From assembly GCA_948470475.1 (NCBI GenBank), contig OX419339.1, positions 12,229,863 through 12,293,862 on the forward strand: a stretch of DNA of 64,000 bases. The letters run 5' to 3'. The notes under the pieces were generated by a model. That model ran no database searches. It worked only from the letters and a program-made list of their open reading frames with translations, and was not told where the DNA came from. The stretch's first letter is position 1. Each line of letters starts with the position of its first letter. The stretch is from Galaxea fascicularis (Eukaryota > Cnidaria > Anthozoa > Scleractinia > Euphylliidae). The position numbers were made by a program, and so were the translations under genes. Positions 21,101 to 42,447 of this stretch are shown in pieces.

Positions 21101-23301
21101 GCAGTGAAGCTCACAAAGAGGTGAATTGTATTTTACTTTTTAGCCCCCGTTTGCTTTTAAAATATGCTTGGATATTTTTCCTTGGACATTATCAGTTCCT
21201 TGAAGCTCACAGTTTTCCAGGAACTTTGCTCTCGGAAAACTGTTCACTTCTTGGAGCAGATAATGTCCGCAGACAAAATCTGAGCACATTTTTGCACCAA
21301 ATGGAGAATATTGTTTAATATATATCCCTGGGTACTTCCACAACTTCCTTTCCCATAATGAAATACACTTACTTTGAACAAGTTTTAAGTAAAAGTCATG
21401 GAGTTGCCAAAAGGTACATTTGTACACTAATTTAAAGTGTACAGTATTATTTCCAAAAAGAATGTTAGATTTTTGTGGGGGCTCAAACCCCATTCCCATC
21501 TGGTAGTCCTAATTTTGCTTCAGACTTTTGAGGTCCTCTCCCCCTTTTGCAGAATTTTGAAATATTCATCTCTTTTAATTAGATGAGTTTTTGTACAAGA
21601 AATAATAATATTATTATTGTATTGCCTGATTTTATTTTGACAAATTCAAAATGCTGATTTGATTTCATGCAACACTTTGCTTCAATTTAAAGGTAATGAA
21701 GCGCATTCGACCAGGAATGATGGAATTTGAATTGGAAAGGTAAATATCATGAATTTAACTGGGAACAGCTCACACCCTAATTTCTGTGAGACTGTTCCAC
21801 ATTTTATTACTTTTTGAGATGCAGTCTGGAAAAGCTATTTTTTCCCAACTTTTGTGCTACTATGATCAAATTTTTACCCCTTGAACTTTTAGGTTTATCA
21901 TATAGAATTCCAGGAAAGATTTAAAATGCTGTTTACCATTTTCAAATATCTGCATTGGTTCCAGAGATATTTGAGTTTGAAAAATGTATAAAATATGCAA
22001 ATGAGTGGACTGGTGACATCACAAACTCAACCCAAAATTTACTTCAAGTATATAAACAGAGCTATCTCAGTCAATTTGAAACAGAGACCATTGAAACTTG
22101 GCAGGCTAATTGTTCTACAGGCAACACACCTACTACTATCCATGGCAACTCACTCTTCTCCAGTCCCTCCAACCTGATTTCAATATTTTAGTGATTTTCA
22201 GCTTGAAAAAAATTGAACAAGGCCACAAACTCGACTTAACATATTTATATGCTTGCTGGATCACACAAATGAGGCACCATTGGCAAATATCAAAATAGAA
22301 TGCAAAGGTGGCCAGTAAAGTCATTAATATTTGGGAGGTCTGGAACCCAGTATGTTGCCATGGTAACAAAACTTGTAAGCTCATATTGTGGAACACATCT
22401 GGTAGAATCTTACTGCAAAAAATCAAGCTTGTCTGATAGAAATTGGCGGAGATATCTTTTTTCATCATATTTGGTTAAAATTTGGTTAAGTTTATGACGT
22501 CATCACCTGGCTAATTTGCATATTTTAAAAACTTGAATATCTCTGGAACAAAAAGGGATATTTCAATATAGTAAACAGCATTCTCCTTCTCGTACAGACT
22601 ACTTGTTTGTATTTTTAAATGGCTCAGAAAGGAAAGATGCAAATTTCGTTATAGTAGCACTTAAGTCTCAAGTGATATCATTTCGATTTAGGTGTTTAGG
22701 CTAGGAACCATGCACATGGTTATAATTTCATGAACTATGTTATATGTTATTCTCTTTTTGGAATGGGCTTTGTTTGTTTGTTTTTTCATCTTTGTGTTAA
22801 GTTGACACCTGCAATTTCAAAGGAAAAAAAGCTCTTTGACGTCTGCAATTGACCAGTGGAGTACTTAAAGACCCATTGTCACTTTCCATCATGCACCGCG
22901 GGCAAACAACCCAATCGTGGACCACAAAATGCTTCAGACGCTGTAACCGCAAGAAAGGTTTTGAAAATTTGAAACCAAACTTTACTCAAGTTTCAAATGG
23001 ATTTTGTTAAACCTTGACAATCCTGGTGTTGTTGATTCCATTCAGTTGAGGTGCCAATAAAATTATTGTTAAGTGCTGTATGTTAAATTCTTGGTGGTCA
23101 ATATGTTTGCAGCCTTTTCCAGCATTTCTGTTATTCACAAGGTGGATGCCGTATGGGGTCATATACTTGCATTGCAGGAAGGTATGTTTAGCTGACATGA
23201 GCCTCATAAGGACGTGACCATTTGCAAAAGGTGGCATTATTTTGAAGTATATTTGAGTAGACAGCACCCAAAAATGCAAAGATTTGTTAGTTTTTGTTGT
23301 A

Positions 23302-23346
<45 letters not shown>

Positions 23347-26300
23347 GAAATTAATAATAATTATAATAATAATACCTGGGATTATACATTGCTTCAGAAA
23401 GTTCAGTTATTTGTTGGGCACAAAACCACCAAAGGAGCCTAGCCACATAAGTTTATCATCGAGACCAAACGTAGTAATAATATTAAAACAATTTAATGAC
23501 AATGACAATAATGATGATTTTAATTCTGCTAGATGAAATAAGACATTAGTGCAAGGATAGGGAACCAAAGATGAAAGGATGTTTTTGTTGTTTTTTAACA
23601 GAAGGGACTCACAGGGTTACAATAATGATTGAAAACTAGCCTAAATAAAATACAAAATTTGTGTATAAATATATAAATGTATTTGTATTGCAGACTATAG
23701 AAGTGGAAAGAAGATTGATTGTGTATTTTCTGACGAAAATGTGTCAATTCTTCTTTAGTCAAGTGTGAAAGTAATTGTATGCTACAGTAAAGTACCCAGT
23801 AAAAGTGAATGTGTTTGTGGTCAATGTCATCAAACTGTTTTCTTTTTTGCAGTGGTCATAACTGTGCTACTCTTCATTATGGCCATGCCGGAGCTCCAAA
23901 TGATAAGAAGATTAATGATGGAGATATGTGGTGAGTTTTACTGCCATGGACAACAGACTTACTCAATTTTGGTTGCTTGAGAGCAGTACAGTCATTAATC
24001 CTGAATTATTGTACTTCATAGTAGTACCTATTAAGTTCCCATGGCAACTACACATAAGCACACCCAAACAAGGCAAATTTGAATATTTTTACAAGTGAAA
24101 TTGGACGAGAAGACTCAAACTGATGTTGCGTTTATGTGGAATAATTTTTGGCATAATTTATGGGAACATGCAATAACTTAACTATTGCCCATCCTCATAC
24201 AATTCCTAGTTTTGTTGAGTAAATAACATGTGTGTCAATAAAAATGGCTCAATGTTATCATAAAGTTCTTGATTTTAGTACTCATTAATTTGAAAGTCCT
24301 CAAATTGCACTCACGTAATGGCTCCTGCAATTTCGTGAACTTTGAAAATCACTTGTACTTGTTGATCATGAATAAAAGAGTTGTGCTATTTATTACACAA
24401 TAACATAACATAATATAACATAACATAAACATTAACATATCAAGCTAATTAACATAATTATTTTGTAGTTTATTTGACATGGGTGCAGAATATTACTGCT
24501 ATGGATCAGACATCACATGTTCATTCCCAGCCAATGGCAAGTTCACAGAGGATCAACGCAAGATTTATGAAGCGGTGTACCAGGCCAGCAGAGCTGTGAT
24601 GGCGGCTGTTAAACCAGGTGAGTCCATGTGATTGACTCAGGTCCAATTTGTTGTACTGGACGTAGGGTACAAAGGGTGCCCTTGCTGGTTTTTCTGTTCT
24701 CAGTGGTGGGAGGCAGGGGAGGGAGGGAGTGAAGAAGAGAGGGAGGGGAGGAGGGAGGGAGGAAGGAAAGAAGGGAGGGAGGGAGGAAAGAAGGGAGGGA
24801 GTGAAGAAGGGAGGGAGGGAGGAAAGAAGGGAGGGAGGAAAGAAGGGAGGGAGTGAAGAAGGGAGGGAGGGAGGGAGGAAGGAAGGGAGGGAGGAAAGAA
24901 GGAAGGGAGTGAAGAAGGGAGGGAGGGAGTGAAGAAGGGAGGGAGGGACTGACAAAGGGAGGGAGGGAGCTTACCTTGTAAGCAGTCGAGTTTTGTGTTT
25001 TGTTTTGTTTTTTTTATAACTTCGTTACAGTTTGTTACTGCTCAAAATGATATGAACAAGTCTTAAAGCAAGCCATTTTTGAAGTCTTGGTATAAACATT
25101 CAAAGAAGGACAAATCTAACATACAGAGGGATTTTTACTCCTCCGTCTTATCCACAACTGGCTTGTTAAAAAACACTCTCTGTATTCGCAGGTGTTAAAT
25201 GGGCCGATATGCACCGCTTGGCCGAGCGTGTTCAGTTGGAGTGCCTCAAGGACATGGGGCTTTTAAATGGGGAAGTGGATGAGATGATGACGTTGCACCT
25301 TGGGGCCGTTTTCATGCCTCACGGTCTTGGACACTTTATGGGCTGTGATGTCCATGACGTCGGCGGTTACCCAGAGGTGCGTTGGCATGGAGAAGTTCAT
25401 TCACCCCTGAGAGAAAAAGTTTACAGTTTTGAGCTTCTTTTAGTCGCCCGTTAATGATAAAACTTTGTTCATGTCCCAACCCCTCACATGTTAGCACTAT
25501 TGAGCGGAAAGTTCAAACTCCATACCCGACCACAAACTAGGGCCAAATGTTAACTTAAGACTATGCTGGCCTGTTTGCTCAACATCGCGTCATTGGGCAG
25601 TGACGTTAAGGCGTTGGCCTTGTCTCCTTCACCTCCTTATTGAATTAATCAAGTAACCATTCAACAACCTACTCACTTTTTGAAAAGAGCAGGTGAAGTC
25701 CCTGTGAAAGGCACAGTCTTTCTTCAGGGAAGGTGTATGCTGCAGTAATTGTCGGGAAGCTTTTGCAATGTCTCTGCCAATTGTAGCAGTTGGGGCCACC
25801 ATGTTGTGTGCGTTTGATCATCCTGTTTGGTGTTGATGCGAGTTGTTGGCAGATTTTGGACGTTGCTGCCAGTAACACCCGAAACGATATTCAAGGTTTA
25901 AGTGCAACCAACATGTTGAACCCAACAATATTGACAGCGTTTAACCAGGCCTTGAGGCATTTTACCAACGTATATCTAACCAGGGTTGACAACAGGACAA
26001 CTCTTAGTTTCCACGCGCCTTGCCATGAACCTGGTGCGCAATCGACTTTTCGTCGACTTTAGTTCTTGTTTCAATGTGACTTAATTTACTTCTTTCCTCG
26101 CTAGGGTACCCAACGCATAGACGAACCAGGCCTTCGCTCGCTCAGAACTACCCGCGTGCTACAAGAGAACATGGTACTGACCATCGAGCCAGGGATATAT
26201 TTTATTGACGCTGTGAGTACCCAAACATCAAACCTGAAGCAAAACTTTGTTGTGATGCTGTGGAAACATCAATAAATGACAACTTTATTCCCTTTTTAGA

Positions 26301-27414
26301 CCCTGCGCCCGGCCTTGGCAAATCCTGACACTCAACGATTCTTTAATCAAGAAATGCTGCAGCGATTTAGAGGCTTTGGTGGGGTGAGTTGTCTTGTTTG
26401 AAGCTCTCACATAGAGCGGTTGTCAGTTTGACGTCGTGAGTAATTCTTGTTTGCTTTGGTTTTCCTGTACTTCGCTGTGTGATTGGTTGGAAAAACTAGC
26501 ATCACTTTCTCAGCCAATGAGTGATAGGGTATATAGTGAATGTCTGAAAAACAGTTTTCAACTGTGGGTGAAGGGATGTGCTATATTATGGTAGTTGTGA
26601 AAAGAGTTTTTATAAAATACAATACAGGCTTGTAGGCGTATCAAACCCCTGATCTCTGCAACACCGGTGCAGTGCTCTACCAAGTACACTAACAAGCTAA
26701 CCGGGAGCTGGTCATTTTGTTGATTTGTAAAAAACGCCGCGAATGACAAATAAAGGAATGATAGGGAATGCATGTTGTGGTTTAATTTTTTGAACTAGTT
26801 TAATTTTTATTTCCTTTGTATCGCATTCATTAAAATAATTAGAAACTAAGGAAAACAAAAATGGTACTGGTTCAAAAAACTTTAAACCACAACATGTGAA
26901 AAACATATTTTAGTCAGAACTGTCGATCTTATAGACCATCATACCCTGCGAGCAGAGGTCTCTTCGATCTTAAGATCGAAGAGACCTCTGCTCGCAGGGT
27001 AAGACCATCATAGACAGGCTTTGCTTTTGCCGCTGCTAAGATTGCATTCACAACTGCGATGGTCTACAACATCTATAATACCGTCGTTCTCTGCTTGCCC
27101 TTGCATATGAATTGATATCAGAGAATACACTGGGGTAGAACTTTCGATGAAGTAGCATTCCGTGCGCGAACCGGGCAGGCCTTGTATTGCGACAAAAACG
27201 CTGCGGTAACAATGAATGTGAAACGTTTTTGAGTCTTAAGGTTGCCTTCTGTCTTCAGGTTCGCATTGAAGACGATATCGTGGTGACGTCCGACGGTATG
27301 GAACTCATGACGTGTGTCCCTCGCACCGTGCCTGAAATCGAGGCGCTGATGGCCGAAGGAGCCGACATCCCTCCCCAGTTCTCCCCGGCCGTATCTTCGC
27401 AAGGCGCAAGTTGA
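15190..27414 (+). CDS. PEPD: Xaa-Pro dipeptidase (prolidase)
   Basis: Sixteen exons with consistent phases: 15190-15209, 16372-16555, 17095-17222, 18328-18391, 19187-19234, 19613-19674, 20577-20621, 21045-21120, 21693-21739, 23113-23181, 23853-23930, 24469-24617, 25192-25376, 26105-26212, 26300-26383, 27259-27414, giving 500 aa (human 493). Exon 1 holds only 20 coding bases (MSALIV plus two bases of a Pro codon). The N-terminal domain contains LQGGE and RYCTDT. The C-terminal pita-bread metallopeptidase fold keeps all five metal ligands in context: Asp in LFDMG and SDIT, His in PHGLGHF, Glu in TIEPGIYF and in RIEDD. Prolidase is a cytosolic dimeric Mn2+ enzyme that cleaves X-Pro and X-Hyp dipeptides, notably in collagen turnover. 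No lesion is seen. The introns hold several MITEs and a purine-rich tract. Confidence 0.95.
15491..15757. mobile_element. 267-bp foldback element in PEPD intron 1
   Basis: The arms of about 70 bases include GTCGCCCCATCGCCTTGTCG on the left and its reverse complement on the right. GCCCCAACATCCGAG is additionally repeated directly in the left arm. An 8-bp direct repeat ACTTCAAA flanks it (15,483-15,490; 15,758-15,765). The arms are GC-rich in an AT-rich setting. An 8-bp TSD would fit hAT-type insertion (inference). Confidence 0.75.
16854..17034. mobile_element. MITE, TIR CAGGGCTGTCA, copy 2 (PEPD intron 2)
   Basis: Starts CAGGGCTGTCACTAAC and ends CTAATGACAGCCCT, with the interior phrases of copy 1. 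It ends 60 bases before PEPD exon 3. Confidence 0.7.
18144..18297. mobile_element. MITE, TIR GGGCTGTCA-like, copy 3 (diverged, PEPD intron 3)
   Basis: GGATGTCACCAATTTTTTAA to CAATGACACTCCTG with the same interior (GTAGGTGGGGATAT, AACATGCTGGTTTT). The termini are mutated, so this is the oldest-looking of the three copies. It ends 30 bases before PEPD exon 4. Confidence 0.6.
18497..18650. mobile_element. 154-bp MITE, TIR CAGGGATGGAAATA (PEPD intron 4)
   Basis: CAGGGATGGAAATA at 18,497 is mirrored by TATTTCCATCTCTG ending at 18,650, with AATTG as direct repeat on both sides. The interior has the short inverted phrase TTGGTAATAACCAA. Confidence 0.65.
21180..21272. repeat. Inverted repeat in PEPD intron 8
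   Basis: GGACATTATC...CAGTTTTCC on the left is mirrored by GGAAAACTG...GATAATGTCC on the right, arms about 35 bases with mismatches. Probably the core of a foldback element; no ends determined. Confidence 0.5.
21855..22660. mobile_element. Foldback element of about 0.8 kb in PEPD intron 9
   Basis: The left arm begins GTGCTACTATGATCAAA and the right arm ends TTTCGTTATAGTAGCAC, followed by TTAA. Both arms contain TTCCAGAGATAT, AAAATATGCAAAT and a GTGACATCA/TGACGTCATCA motif. Layout and internal motifs resemble the 31,158-31,925 element, but TTAA is preserved only on the right side. Confidence 0.55.
23302..23345. repeat. (TAA)n microsatellite
   Basis: About fourteen tandem AAT/TAA units in PEPD intron 10, with a second imperfect patch at 23,350-23,375. 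Confidence 0.9.
24710..24965. repeat. Purine-only GGGA/GGAA minisatellite (PEPD intron 12)
   Basis: About 250 bases almost free of pyrimidines on the plus strand, built of GGGAGGGAGTGAAGAA and GGGAGGGAGGAAAGAA units. Long frames crossing it on both strands are artefacts of the repeat. It has potential for triplex or G-quadruplex structure (inference). Confidence 0.9.
26942..27001. mobile_element. 60-bp perfect palindromic foldback with 9-bp TSD (PEPD intron 15)
   Basis: Each half is CCTGCGAGCAGAGGTCTCTT plus flanking bases, with zero spacer at the AAGATCTTAAGATC-type centre (between 26,971 and 26,972). AGACCATCA is duplicated exactly at 26,933-26,941 and 27,002-27,010. A 9-bp TSD is the hallmark of Mutator-like elements. 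The terminus (CCTGCGAG) resembles the elements at 28,336 and 46,924. Confidence 0.85.
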
Positions 27415-28006
27415 TTTCAAGTCGTCAAAATACAACAATTTACATAAGGAACAACCGCTAAGGCATGAAAAGTTGTGAATAAGCTGATTCAGTGTAATCT
27501 CGGAACAAAATCTGATTGTTTAGTTTGACCAGGACTAACCACCGTTAACGAGCCCGGCGTCGCGCCTCTAAAACATCTTTGCTTCACTGCTGAGCCCCCG
27601 AGCCCCCGAGCCAAATCATTGGCACCACTACTAAGTCCAAACATGGCCTTGTATTCTATAGTTGCTCCGACATCATTACCTTTAAAACCGAATGCGCTAC
27701 AAAGGTAGTCTAAAAAAATACAATTGTTAATGCTCATTCCACAACATTACATTTAGTAGGATAAGGTTCACACCGCAAGTAGGGGGACAATCAAACATGG
27801 TTTGATGCTAATCTGCTTTAATTAAAGATTAATGAATGTATCGAAGAATAAAAATCAATAAATTGTTACAAGCGAGAATCGACAAAACTAAAGCGTTTCG
27901 AACTCCCATCGGTGCTAAAAAGAAAAGGCTGTTTCTCTTCTGTAAAAAGCGCGGTGTCTTGGGACATGATGGAAGTGGACTGCCGCTGTCAAATCTGGAT
28001 GTAAAA

Positions 28007-28217
28007 ATAGGGACCTTTAGATTTGAGTACGAGTACGACTTTTCAAATCCTGTTCGCGTGCTTTAGATGATCACTAGTGACACAAATCTTGTTTCTACAA
28101 TCTCAGGATCTCCTGATAAGTAAGAAGGAAGAGGGTTCAGGGGAGGTGACGGGTTTGAAATTAAAAATTCGTACTTGTACTCGATCTCGTACTCGTACTC
28201 AAATCTAAAGGTCCCTA
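28007..28217. mobile_element. 211-bp MITE, TIR TAGGGACCTTTAGATTTGAG
   Basis: TAGGGACCTTTAGATTTGAG at 28,007 is mirrored exactly ending at 28,217. The arms continue through TACGAGTACGA-type repeats for about 40 bases. Target duplication not evident. Earlier bases of the left arm lie in an open frame (27,836-28,066) that is therefore not a gene. Confidence 0.75.
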
Positions 28218-28335
28218 ATAACAGAGGTCGTGCGTCTGTGACTTAACTAATTTTAGGGTTTGCTAAAAAAAAAAGTTTCAAGTTTCGAAAGAGAAGTGTG
28301 TAGAGAGTGGTTGGCGCTGTTTGTCTTTGTTTTCA

Positions 28336-28487
28336 TAGCCTGCGAGTAAGCTCTCCACTGGGGTCTCACGCGAAATTTTCGAGCGCGAGAGGATTGGGGC
28401 GGGGTCCCCCCAATCCTCTCGCGGCTCGCTTCGCTCGCGCTCGAAAATTTCGCGTGAGACCCCAGTGGAGAGCTTACTCGCAGGCTA
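28336..28487. mobile_element. 152-bp foldback with 54-bp perfect TIRs and 9-bp TSD
   Basis: TAGCCTGCGAGTAAGCTCTC... is mirrored perfectly for 54 bases. A nested hairpin (GAGAGGATTGGGG and its complement) fills the centre. TTGTTTTCA is duplicated at 28,327-28,335 and 28,488-28,496. GC-rich, no coding capacity. Mutator-like by TSD length and long arms. Confidence 0.85.
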
Positions 28488-28548
28488 TTGTTTTCAGAAA
28501 ACGGAACACCTTATCAAACTCGGAATACAGTGAACACTACAAATATTT

Positions 28549-28645
28549 GTAGCCTGTGAAAACAGCCGCCTCACACCGCTCTCCGCCGCTAGGGACGCTG
28601 GGACGTGCCGCAAGTCTCCCCAGCGGCGGCTGTATTCGCAGGCTA
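28549..28645. mobile_element. 97-bp foldback, TIR GTAGCCTG, TSD CAAATATTT
   Basis: GTAGCCTGTGAAAACAGCCG on the left and CGGCTGTATTCGCAGGCTA on the right form imperfect inverted repeats. CAAATATTT is duplicated at 28,540-28,548 and 28,646-28,654. It lies only 62 bases right of the previous element and shares its terminal TAGCCTG. Confidence 0.75.
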
Positions 28646-30211
28646 CAAATATTTCTGGAATGTCTGTTGTGCTGTAAAAGAAAACCAACAGATAGACAAT
28701 GGCTAAACCACAAACTGATTTGTGCGTTTCACAGTAAACCTCTTTTGGTACTTCGATACGTGGTTTAGTAAACTTACAGGAAACTCATCACCTTTTAGAT
28801 CTCAAGGTCAAGACCATTCATCATGCATAATTCATGACCACCTTGAAACGTACACCAGTATGGCCAGAAGGAAGCATTAGTGATCTTGTATTGTTGTGTT
28901 ACTGAACCCTGTGTCAGGATCCCACTGCCGCATTCTATGTTTAGTTTATCCTCTACCAGTTGGCTGGTCGAGACTCGAGTGTACGAGCCAACAAAAGCAC
29001 GACGAGTCTGGAGCGAGGCTACATGAAAGATTCCCCGTTCTTTTCCCACACAAACCACCCACCCACTATCTCCCTCGCACACCCAAGTTCCGTTTCGACT
29101 TTCGCGCTCTCTTTCCACTATCCAGAGAGACTACTAACACTTGGCGAAGCTAAGGTTCTGCCCCGCCCCTTGCCTTCCAATCCACCGTCAAAATTTGGCT
29201 TATCCTTTCCATGCTCACAGCAAGTCAGGCGACAATGAGAAAAGAACAATTGTGAGGGAGATGGAAAGTGAGGAGGGCCTTCTACCCCAGTCCCCTCCGA
29301 ATTTTTAAAATCCTTCCGTCGTCTTAATTTAGCGTGAAGTAGTAAAAAGGCACAACAAAGCAGATATAACACGCGTTTATTTATTAAATTTCAACATAAA
29401 AATTCGTGTAGCCTCTGTTGTACAATATTTCAATGGTATCCGTGGGAAGTTGTCCCAAAGATGAAGCAACATGCAATTCACATCGCATTCAAATCAGTTA
29501 AATTCACATAATCAACGCTACAAAGGGATTTGCTGTTAGGGGAACACAACATTGCTGAGCAATTATGGTATCAAATTTCATTTTTCTGCTTATTTTCTTA
29601 GAAAATTGTTTGGTGTCGTAAATCACGTCATTTTAGTTCCTGCAGAACTCTTAAAAGAAGGCTTTATTTCTTGCCATATTGTCCGACCGCGTCCAAAATC
29701 AGCAGGCGTTAAGAGAATCGATTCTGGCAGAGCTAAGGACAGTTACTTGGAATTGGTAACGATCTTATAACGTTAAATAGTGCAAAGAGTGAGTGAGAGA
29801 CCCGAGTTTCAAAGCTTACCACGGGTGACTACGCCGCAAGGTTAACATCGGCCCTCAAAATATCAAATGGGACAAAATCAAACGCGACCAGCAGACTGCC
29901 TGACTTGGAAAGGAAACACCTAACTGCACGTGAAAATCGAGATTTGTCAAATGGAAATGTAGTCCCTGCCCCTGCGAATATTGTGGTTTCTTTAGGAGCC
30001 TTCTCACCTATTTAATTCTCGCTTGACTACATCTGACATACAATAGAGAATTTTACTATTCTAGCGCTAATATTCAAAGGTGCCGAAATGCCATATTTGA
30101 AGCATCGCCATTGCCAACGTTAAATAACCCAACAACTCCACTTGATAATACAGCCGCGTGATTATTTTGTAAGCAACACCTTCTCCTCTACCCATGCGCA
30201 TCCAATCACTG

Positions 30212-42137
<11,926 letters not shown>

Positions 42138-42447
42138 ATATGTCTAAGAGACCACTTGGTTAAAATCTACCACACAGAAAGAACAGCAAAGATTCCCGTG
42201 GATAAACACCATCACAACATTCGGAAACCCCAGAAATCCAGTAAACAAATATACTTTCGATATGCTGCTGAGCCTTGGTTGAGTTGGTCAGTTATCGTAA
42301 CAAAAATATTACGCGCGGGCTTCTAAAGCCCGTAATCAGAGAGCTTTCTTCCAGCGGCTTCTCGCAGGTTTGGAATGCCCTTGCGTTCTTCCATCCCATA
42401 ATACTGTTTTACTTTTTAAACCACTGCATCTAAAGAATGGTGGCCAA
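42138..42447. promoter_or_regulatory. Candidate bidirectional promoter RSPRY1 / TAF4
   Basis: 310 bases separate the divergent start codons at 42,137 (minus) and 42,448 (plus). The interval includes a GC-rich hairpin-capable patch GCGGGCTTCTAAAGCCCG at about 42,315-42,332 and no TATA box at a convincing distance. Shared regulation is inferred from spacing. Confidence 0.5.

Larger units (their letters stand above)
27415..30211. other. Intergenic region between PEPD and RSPRY1 (convergent 3' ends)
   Basis: No gene is supported. It contains the PEPD and RSPRY1 3' UTRs, three foldback elements (28,007; 28,336; 28,549), and repeat-like AT-rich sequence. AATAAA motifs occur at 27,847 and 27,857 but cannot be tied to PEPD. 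Several 60-110 codon frames at 28,800-29,380 show no recognisable domain. Confidence 0.45.

Noticed and set aside
21140..21499. 119-codon minus-strand ORF in PEPD intron 8
   Set aside because: It spans a foldback repeat (21,180-21,272) and shows no domain; probably transposon-derived noise.
24521..24955. Long Ser/Pro/Leu- or Gly/Arg/Glu-rich open frames on both strands
   Set aside because: They are translations of the purine-pyrimidine minisatellite in PEPD intron 12 and have no start, splice or domain support.
27836..28066. 76-codon ORF after PEPD
   Set aside because: Its 3' third lies inside the TIR of the MITE at 28,007-28,217 and the rest shows no family.
28896..29372. Overlapping 85-107 codon frames on both strands downstream of PEPD
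   Set aside because: No recognisable motif, no consistent splice context, and several frames overlap each other in opposite strands.
42370..42447. Upstream in-frame ATG extending TAF4 by 26 residues
   Set aside because: The extension has no family similarity, whereas the ATG at 42,448 begins the conserved N-terminal motif and shortens nothing conserved.
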